From Candidatus Poribacteria bacterium (GTDB lineage: Bacteria > Poribacteria > WGA-4E > WGA-3G): a stretch of 10,239 nt of DNA. Positions 6,072 through 10,239 of the stretch are shown here, piece after piece. How positions within the stretch are numbered: position 1 is the first letter of the stretch; every line of letters starts with the position of its first letter. The notes beneath the pieces were generated by a model, which had not been told where the DNA came from, made no database searches, and saw only the letters and a program-made list of their open reading frames with translations. A program made the position numbers and the translations under genes. The DNA lies in contig VXZL01000328.1 of the NCBI GenBank assembly GCA_009845505.1, forward strand, positions 1-10,239, in the 5' to 3' direction.

Positions 6072-7166
6072 ATGGCAATAAGATCACATAAGATTGCGTT
6101 AGATACGACAGCGGTCCAACGTTCATGGTTTTCAAAGCAGTGTGGTTATGCACGATTTGCCTATAACTATGCGTTGTCAGATTTTAAGAAAAACCCAAGT
6201 CATTGGCAAATCCTTGCCAAGCGTTTTAATGTCGCCAAACGAGGTATAGGGTGGACAAGTAATATGGATCAACGTGCTGCGTTGTTTGGTATAAAAAATC
6301 TTGGCAATGCTATATCTCGTTGGCGAAAGGGTCAAAATAGGTTTCCGAAACATAAGAAACGTAGTCATCGTCAGTCTTATAGCACTGACCCGAACTCAGT
6401 CACTGTTGAAGGTAATCGCATAAAGTTGCCGAAAATTGGGTGGGTTGGCATGTTTGAGGGGCTGCGGTTTGAGGGAGAAATTGTTAAGATAACAATCTCA
6501 AGGATGGCACATAGGTGGTTTGCCTCAATAACGTTGGACACAGGAACACCACATGCTCCACGAGATACACGTGGACTCCCTGTTGTCGGTGTAGATGTAG
6601 GCATTAACACGTTAGCAACTCTTGATAATGGCACAAAGTATTTAAATCCAAGACCGCTGAAACGCTATGAGCGTAAACTCAAGCGAGAACAGCGTAAACT
6701 CAGCAAGAAAGTGTTTCTATCTCAGAACTGGTATAAGCAGAAACGTAGAGTCGAGCGTATCCACTATCGGATTGCGTGTATACGCGAAGATGCCCAGCAT
6801 AAAGCGTCTACAGAGATAGTTAACAATGCAAGTGCTATTGGTATTGAAACGCTAAAGATTACCAACATGCTGAAAAATAAAAGGCTTGCAAAGGCGTTGT
6901 CAGATAGTGCGTTAGGTGGCTTTCTGTCTAAGCTCAAGTCTAAAGCAGAAGTGATTGGTATACCTATAATCCAAGCCCCACAGTTTTTTGCGTCAAGTCG
7001 GACGTGTAGTTGCTGTGGACACAATAAGGAAGATTTAACGCTGGCGAATAGAGAATACCATTGTGTTTTCTGTGGATATACACAGGATCGTGATATAAAC
7101 GCCGCCATCAATCTAAAATACCTCGCCGTTGGGCAGACGGAGAGTCTAAACGCTTGTGGAGTTTGA
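6072..7166 (+). CDS. tnpB: RNA-guided endonuclease TnpB
   Basis: The TnpB family is ancestral to Cas12: a nuclease guided by an RNA made from the element's right end, cutting DNA next to a short target-adjacent motif and favouring retention of the element. Starting at ATG 6072 (364 aa, MAIRSHKIALDTTAVQ), the N-terminal helical region covers about 1-55, followed by the wedge/recognition region and the RuvC core. All three catalytic acids are visible: D175 in VVGVDVGINT (RuvC-I), E259 in IGIETLKI (RuvC-II) and D341 in QDRDINAAINL (RuvC-III). The zinc ribbon CSCC...CVFC lies between RuvC-II and III. The C terminus is GQTESLNACGV, usual for the family. An in-frame GTG at 6060 would add four residues; ATG was preferred because the family begins there. 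The stop falls in the loop of the hairpin at 7153-7182. No lesion is visible, so the nuclease may be functional. Confidence 0.93.
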   Translation: MAIRSHKIALDTTAVQRSWFSKQCGYARFAYNYALSDFKKNPSHWQILAKRFNVAKRGIGWTSNMDQRAALFGIKNLGNAISRWRKGQNRFPKHKKRSHRQSYSTDPNSVTVEGNRIKLPKIGWVGMFEGLRFEGEIVKITISRMAHRWFASITLDTGTPHAPRDTRGLPVVGVDVGINTLATLDNGTKYLNPRPLKRYERKLKREQRKLSKKVFLSQNWYKQKRRVERIHYRIACIREDAQHKASTEIVNNASAIGIETLKITNMLKNKRLAKALSDSALGGFLSKLKSKAEVIGIPIIQAPQFFASSRTCSCCGHNKEDLTLANREYHCVFCGYTQDRDINAAINLKYLAVGQTESLNACGV

Positions 7167-7182
7167 GTAAGACCTCCACAAG
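7153..7182 (+). repeat. 9-bp perfect hairpin over the tnpB stop
   Basis: CTTGTGGAG (7153-7161) pairs with CTCCACAAG (7174-7182) around a 12-nt loop that contains the tnpB TGA stop. No T-run follows, so it is not a typical intrinsic terminator. It ties up the first two bases of the Shine-Dalgarno sequence used by iolD. Confidence 0.7.
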
Positions 7183-7187
7183 GGAGG
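7181..7187 (+). promoter_or_regulatory. Shine-Dalgarno sequence for iolD, located inside the tnpB element
   Basis: AGGGAGG lies 9 nt before the ATG at 7197 and is the best ribosome-binding site near the iolD start. It belongs to the right end of the IS element, not to native iolD sequence, and the hairpin at 7153-7182 covers its 5' edge. Confidence 0.65.
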
Positions 7188-7196
7188 CATCGGATA

Positions 7197-9107
7197 ATGA
7201 AACAGGAATCAAAGAACCCTACGCCTTTAGGTGTAGAAGTTGTCAGAACACGCAAACTTACGATGGGACAAGCCATCGTTCAATTTCTTCAGCAACAATA
7301 TGTTGAGCGAGATGGGAACGAAACGCAGTTTTTCGCGGGGATGTTCGGTATCTTTGGTCACGGAAATGTTGCTGGTATCGGACAAGCCTTGCATCAGTAT
7401 TCTGACTCATTTCGGTTCTATCAGACCCGAAATGAGCAATCTATGGTGCATACCGCCGCTGCGTTTGCTAAGATGAACAACCGTCTTCGGATATTTGCTT
7501 GTACATCTTCTATTGGTCCAGGGGCGACGAACATGCTTACGGGTGCTGCGGGTGCCACTATTAACCGGTTGCCTGTTCTCTTGTTACCGGGCGACATCTT
7601 TTCCACCCGTTTAGTTGCGCCAGTTTTACAGCAATTGGAGTCGTCGAGTTCTCAAGATTATTCGGTGAACGATTGCTTTAAGCCGATTTCGCGTTACTGG
7701 GATCGGATTAATCGTCCAGAGCAGATAATCACAGCGTTGCCGGAAGTGATGCGTGTCTTGACATCGCAGGCAGATACGGGCACTGTAACTTTGGCACTTC
7801 CGCAAGACGTTCAAGCCGAGGCGTATGACTATCCTTCACAACTCTTTGAGAAACGCGTTTACACTATACCTCGTCCGCGTGCGGATGCGGGGTTGTTCAA
7901 TCGGGCAGCGGCCTGGATTCGTGAGAGCAAACGCCCATTGATTATTGCCGGTGGGGGTGTTATCTACAGTGAAGCCACGGAACAACTCGCCCAATTTGTG
8001 GAAAAGACCGGTATCCCGGTCGGTGAAACCTTCGCTGGAAAAGGTTCACTGTCCTATAATCATCCACAGAATCTCGGTGCAATTGGCGCGACGGGCACAC
8101 CGGGGGCAAATATCACAGCACGCGAAGCGGACTTAGTGATAGCGATTGGCACCCGTTTGAGTGATTTCACAACGGCTTCCAAAACGGCTTTCCAAAATCC
8201 GGATGTCCGTTTCATCAATATTAATGTTGCTGAATTTGATGCCTATAAACACGCTGCTTTACCGCTTGTCGCCGATGCTCGTGTCACACTTGAGGAACTT
8301 GCTACCGCTGTTGGAGACTATCGTGTTGATGCAGCCTACGCCGCACAAATTGAGAAGTATCGTGATGAGTGGGAAGTCGAAGTTGATCGACTTTATCATC
8401 TCGGACACGGACCCTTACCGAGTCAAAGCGAAGTAATTGGTGTGGTTAACGAATTTTCGCGTCCTGAAGATGTCATGGTTTGTGCGGCAGGGAGCCTGCC
8501 TGGCGACTTACACAAATTGTGGCGGACACGTAATCCGAAACAGTATCATTTGGAATATGGCTACTCATGTATGGGATATGAAATCGCCGGTGGGTTAGGC
8601 ATCAAGATGGCGGATCCAAGTCGCGATGTGTATGTCATGGTAGGGGACGGTTCATATTTGATGTTAGCACAGGAAATTATTACATCAATCCAAGAAGGCT
8701 ATAAACTAATTATTGTTCTTGTGAACAATGAGGGGCATAGCAGCATCGGAGGACTGTCTCGCGCAACGGGCGCGCAAGGTTTTGCTACCCGTTTCCGTTA
8801 CCGCGACGAAGAGAACGGTCAACTTGCGGGTGACTTTTTACCGGTGGATCTTGCAGCGAATGCTGGCAGCCTCGGTGCCAAGGTGATTGAAGCGACGACC
8901 TTACAAAGCCTGAAGGCTGCACTGGCTGAGGCACGCGAAGCGGAGCAGACAACCGTTGTAAAGATTGATGTGGACTACTACGAAGGGGTCCCGCGCTATG
9001 AATCCTGGTGGGATGTGCCTATCGCAGAGGTTTCCGAAGTTGACACGGCGCAAGAGGCGTATAAAGAATACGAGTCTGATAAACGGAAAGAGCGTTATTT
9101 CCTATAA
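7197..9107 (+). CDS. iolD: 3D-(3,5/4)-trihydroxycyclohexane-1,2-dione hydrolase (ThDP-dependent)
   Basis: IolD opens the inositol-derived ring by hydrolysing 3D-(3,5/4)-trihydroxycyclohexane-1,2-dione to 5-deoxy-glucuronate. It is a thiamine-diphosphate enzyme of the acetolactate-synthase superfamily. The N-terminal PYR domain shows FGIFGHGNVAGIGQAL, characteristic of IolD, and TRNEQSMVHTAAAFA with E80 as the ThDP-activating glutamate. The middle domain (about 225-365) contains RPLIIAGGGVIYSEA. The C-terminal PP domain has the ThDP/Mg motif G483-D484-G485 ... N510-N511. Length 636 aa, close to the roughly 637 of Bacillus IolD, and no lesion is seen. The start at 7197 is chosen for its Shine-Dalgarno sequence, but residues 1-16 or so are encoded by the right end of the tnpB element. 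Conserved IolD sequence begins near TRKLTMGQAIVQFL. ATG 7263 (MGQAIV) is an alternative start without a good Shine-Dalgarno sequence. Expression probably depends on transcription from the IS or read-through. Confidence 0.93.
   Translation: MKQESKNPTPLGVEVVRTRKLTMGQAIVQFLQQQYVERDGNETQFFAGMFGIFGHGNVAGIGQALHQYSDSFRFYQTRNEQSMVHTAAAFAKMNNRLRIFACTSSIGPGATNMLTGAAGATINRLPVLLLPGDIFSTRLVAPVLQQLESSSSQDYSVNDCFKPISRYWDRINRPEQIITALPEVMRVLTSQADTGTVTLALPQDVQAEAYDYPSQLFEKRVYTIPRPRADAGLFNRAAAWIRESKRPLIIAGGGVIYSEATEQLAQFVEKTGIPVGETFAGKGSLSYNHPQNLGAIGATGTPGANITAREADLVIAIGTRLSDFTTASKTAFQNPDVRFININVAEFDAYKHAALPLVADARVTLEELATAVGDYRVDAAYAAQIEKYRDEWEVEVDRLYHLGHGPLPSQSEVIGVVNEFSRPEDVMVCAAGSLPGDLHKLWRTRNPKQYHLEYGYSCMGYEIAGGLGIKMADPSRDVYVMVGDGSYLMLAQEIITSIQEGYKLIIVLVNNEGHSSIGGLSRATGAQGFATRFRYRDEENGQLAGDFLPVDLAANAGSLGAKVIEATTLQSLKAALAEAREAEQTTVVKIDVDYYEGVPRYESWWDVPIAEVSEVDTAQEAYKEYESDKRKERYFL
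7219..7236 (+). repeat. Right-end hairpin of the tnpB element, inside iolD codons 8-14
   Basis: CTACGCC (7219-7225) pairs with GGTGTAG (7230-7236) around a TTTA loop, 7 bp with one G.U pair. This is the typical CGCCTTTAGGCG-like structure near IS605 right ends, recognised by TnpA and present at the 3' end of omega RNA. Here it is also translated as part of the IolD N terminus (TPLGV). Confidence 0.7.
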
Positions 9108-9138
9108 GCATCAGCATAACTTCAATGGAAGGAAGATT

Positions 9139-9378
9139 GTGAAAGCATCAGAACTTTTAGAGAACGTTAAGTCTGGAGAGGCTGTCCAGTGTGGTTCGTG
9201 TGATGAGAAAATTCCAGCGGACGAAGTTTTAGGGTTCGTATTTAAGTTGGGAAAACTCGCACCGCGTATGGAAAATGCGAACGTCGGTGAGATTACTTGT
9301 GTCCACTGTCAAGAAGCAGATCCGGATATCAAGATTACACCGCGCGGACCGGATATTAAGTTTACTCGCGGCGATTAA
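9139..9378 (+). CDS. Small protein with two CxxC pairs, function unknown
   Basis: A 79-residue protein starting at GTG 9139 (MKASELLENVKSGEAVQ), with GGAAGGAAG just upstream at 9127-9135. The frame stays open further upstream, to an ATG at 8965, but that would overlap iolD by 143 bp, so the GTG is preferred. Two pairs of cysteines, C18/C21 (CGSC) and C54/C57 (CVHC), make a probable zinc ribbon with 32 residues between knuckles. The tail is polar and contains a short repeat (PDIKITP then PDIKFTR). No signal peptide or membrane segment is seen. It starts 31 bp after iolD and 43 bp precede rlmB, so it may be co-transcribed with either. I do not recognise the family; nucleic-acid binding or a metal-stabilised fold are both possible. 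Confidence 0.75.
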   Translation: MKASELLENVKSGEAVQCGSCDEKIPADEVLGFVFKLGKLAPRMENANVGEITCVHCQEADPDIKITPRGPDIKFTRGD

Positions 9379-9421
9379 TTAATCTGTCGAGACACGTAAT
9401 CCTATCTGTCTGTATTTCAGG

Positions 9422-10156
9422 ATGTCCGAATACATTGTTGGTAGAAATCCAGTTATCGAATATCTACAGCATCGTGCGCGTTATATCGAAAAAATTTGGG
9501 TTGCTGAGGGGAGCAGCCACTCGCGGGTCCGTCACATCATCGCGAAGGCACAACAGGCGGGTATCCCGGTAAAACGCTGCGCGCGACGTGAATTGGATAG
9601 CATCGAACCCTCTGTTCCGCATCAAGGTGTTATCGCACTTGTTAATCTAACGCATTATAGTGACCTGCCAACAATACTCGCAAAGATACAAAACAATAAG
9701 ACGGATTCATTGTTGGTAATGTTGGATGGTGTTCAGGATCCGAGGAACCTTGGTGCGATTCTCCGGACTGCGGATGCTGCTAACGCCGATGCTGTCCTCA
9801 TTCCAAAGAATCGCGCTGTTGGTATCACGCCGGCTGTACACAAAGCGTCGGCGGGTGCGTCTGAGCACGTACCTATCGCCAGGGTAACGAATATTGCGCG
9901 AACTATAGATCTTCTGAAGAAAGCAGGTATATGGGTCGTCGGTTCTGCTGGAGATGCGTCCTGTGCATATACGGATGCGGATTTCAAGGTTCCGCTGTGT
10001 CTCGTTTTAGGAAGTGAAGGTGGGGGTATTCGGAGACTCGTGAAACAGAAATGTGATTATCTCGTACACTTACCGATGTTAGGACGAATTGACTCCCTAA
10101 ATGTTTCCGTTGCAGCGGGTATCCTATTATACGAAGTGCTTCGGCAACGTACCTGA
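9422..10156 (+). CDS. rlmB: 23S rRNA (guanosine-2'-O-)-methyltransferase RlmB (SpoU/TrmH family)
   Basis: SPOUT-class RNA 2'-O-methyltransferase that uses S-adenosylmethionine; RlmB methylates a conserved guanosine of the 23S rRNA P loop (Gm2251 in E. coli). The N-terminal substrate-binding domain (about 3-75) begins EYIVGRNPVIEYL and includes VPHQGVIALV, typical of RlmB/TrmH-type enzymes. Motif 1 is LDGVQDPRNLGAILRTADA, with N109 and catalytic R115. Motif 2 is LVLGSEGGGIRRLV, with E199. Motif 3 is LPMLGRIDSLNVSVAAGILLYEV, with N227 and S229, which together form the trefoil-knot SAM site. Length 244 aa, normal for the family. The ATG has a weak Shine-Dalgarno sequence (CAGG immediately before it). 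It converges with radC, 17 bp from its stop. Other TrmH-family methylases are possible, but the N-terminal domain favours RlmB. Confidence 0.9.
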   Translation: MSEYIVGRNPVIEYLQHRARYIEKIWVAEGSSHSRVRHIIAKAQQAGIPVKRCARRELDSIEPSVPHQGVIALVNLTHYSDLPTILAKIQNNKTDSLLVMLDGVQDPRNLGAILRTADAANADAVLIPKNRAVGITPAVHKASAGASEHVPIARVTNIARTIDLLKKAGIWVVGSAGDASCAYTDADFKVPLCLVLGSEGGGIRRLVKQKCDYLVHLPMLGRIDSLNVSVAAGILLYEVLRQRT

Positions 10157-10173
10157 GAATTTCATTAAGTCCG

Positions 10174-10239
10174 TTAAATAAAACCCTCTTCCTTTAGGCT
10201 GACAAAGATGCCGTCTCCGATAATGACATGATCCAATAC
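10174..10239 (-). CDS. radC: RadC family protein, C-terminal end only (3' fragment at the window edge)
   Basis: Reading the minus strand from the window edge gives VLDHVIIGDGIFVSLKEEGFI and a TAA stop (forward 10174-10176). This closely follows the conserved RadC C terminus, 'LDHIIIGDGRYVSFRERGLI', which ends the JAB1/MPN-type metal-binding domain. The metal ligands lie outside the window. RadC was once linked to DNA repair, but its role is unsettled. Only 21 residues are visible; the match is strong because both the motif and the position of the stop agree. Confidence 0.8.
   Translation of the reverse strand, partial: VLDHVIIGDGIFVSLKEEGFI

Larger units (their letters stand above)
5954..7246 (+). 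mobile_element. IS200/IS605-family element carrying only tnpB (IS1341-like)
   Basis: It holds tnpB flanked by subterminal hairpins rather than inverted repeats, as expected for IS200/IS605 elements, which move as single strands with TnpA. No tnpA is present, so movement would need TnpA from another copy. The left part contains hairpins at 5958-5978 and 6027-6044. The right part contains hairpins at 7153-7182 and 7219-7236, the latter with the CCTACGCCTTTAGG-type motif seen at many IS605 right ends, followed by GTTGTCAG. The exact ends are inferred from frame restoration of iolD and from the TCAG at 7243-7246; each could be off by a base or two. The element is about 1.29 kb. Confidence 0.75.
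7090..7246 (+). ncRNA. Predicted omega RNA (reRNA) scaffold of TnpB
   Basis: Known TnpB systems use an RNA spanning the 3' end of tnpB and the right end of the element, with the guide taken from the flank. Two hairpins support such an RNA here: 7153-7182 (9 bp, perfect) and 7219-7236 (7 bp including one G.U, TTTA loop). The 3' scaffold end is set at the inferred element end, and the guide would be about 7247-7266, inside iolD. The 5' limit is a guess from known lengths. It overlaps the tnpB 3' end and the iolD translation start. Confidence 0.55.

Noticed and set aside
7153..7182. Intrinsic terminator after tnpB
   Set aside because: The stem is strong but is followed by AGGGAGGC rather than T residues; omega RNA structure is a better explanation.
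3731..7196. CRISPR array or tRNA gene in the accessory gap
   Set aside because: No regularly spaced direct repeats and no cloverleaf-like sequence were found.
7197..7245. Native iolD N-terminal extension
   Set aside because: The sequence contains the IS605-type right-end hairpin and does not resemble IolD N termini, so it was assigned to the mobile element.
6764..7276. Minus-strand 170-codon frame across the tnpB 3' end
   Set aside because: Antisense to intact RuvC and zinc-ribbon motifs; no motifs of its own.
8965..9138. Extended N terminus of the small zinc-ribbon protein starting at ATG 8965
   Set aside because: It would overlap the end of iolD by 143 bp, while GTG 9139 has a good Shine-Dalgarno sequence and gives a compact protein.

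Overview
The window looks like a bacterial chromosome segment in which a short sugar-acid / myo-inositol catabolism cluster has been split by mobile DNA. The mix of genes (a Hanks-type Ser/Thr kinase with a long helical tail, an HpcH/HpaI aldolase, iolC, iolD, and several IS families) resembles uncultured, sponge- or sediment-associated lineages such as Candidatus Poribacteria. This assignment is inference from gene content only; no rRNA or marker phylogeny is available here.

Layout. (1) 1-1914: the 3' part of a Ser/Thr protein kinase gene whose start lies outside the window. (2) 1926-3730: an HpcH/HpaI-type aldolase and iolC (5-dehydro-2-deoxygluconokinase), on the same strand with gaps of 11 and 23 bp, probably one transcript. 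(3) About 3.47 kb of accessory DNA (3731-7196): a decayed IS1595-type (ISXO2-like) transposase; the first 80 codons of a restriction-modification type protein with a possible PD-(D/E)XK nuclease motif, cut off by the next element; a structurally complete IS3-family element with 17/20 matching terminal repeats, orfA/orfB and an A7 frameshift site; and a tnpB-only IS200/IS605 element. (4) 7197-9107: iolD, complete. (5) 9139-9378: a 79-aa protein with two CxxC pairs. (6) 9422-10156: rlmB. (7) 10174-10239, minus strand: the last 21 codons of radC, converging on rlmB.

How the parts fit. IolD hydrolyses the ring of 3D-(3,5/4)-trihydroxycyclohexane-1,2-dione, and after isomerisation IolC phosphorylates the resulting 2-deoxy-5-keto-gluconate. 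The ancestral order was probably aldolase-iolC-iolD; no iolB, iolE, iolG or iolJ is in view.

The most notable point is the tnpB element / iolD junction. The start codon, the Shine-Dalgarno sequence and about the first 16 codons of present-day iolD lie inside the right end of the element and overlap the place where its omega RNA (reRNA) should be. Removing the element on paper (5954-7246) joins an upstream ATGAT to the remaining iolD codons and gives an in-frame native start reading MITRKLTMGQA. The element thus appears to have inserted at the iolD start codon and replaced it with its own translation start, while its TnpB guide would be iolD sequence next to a target motif that contains the old start codon.
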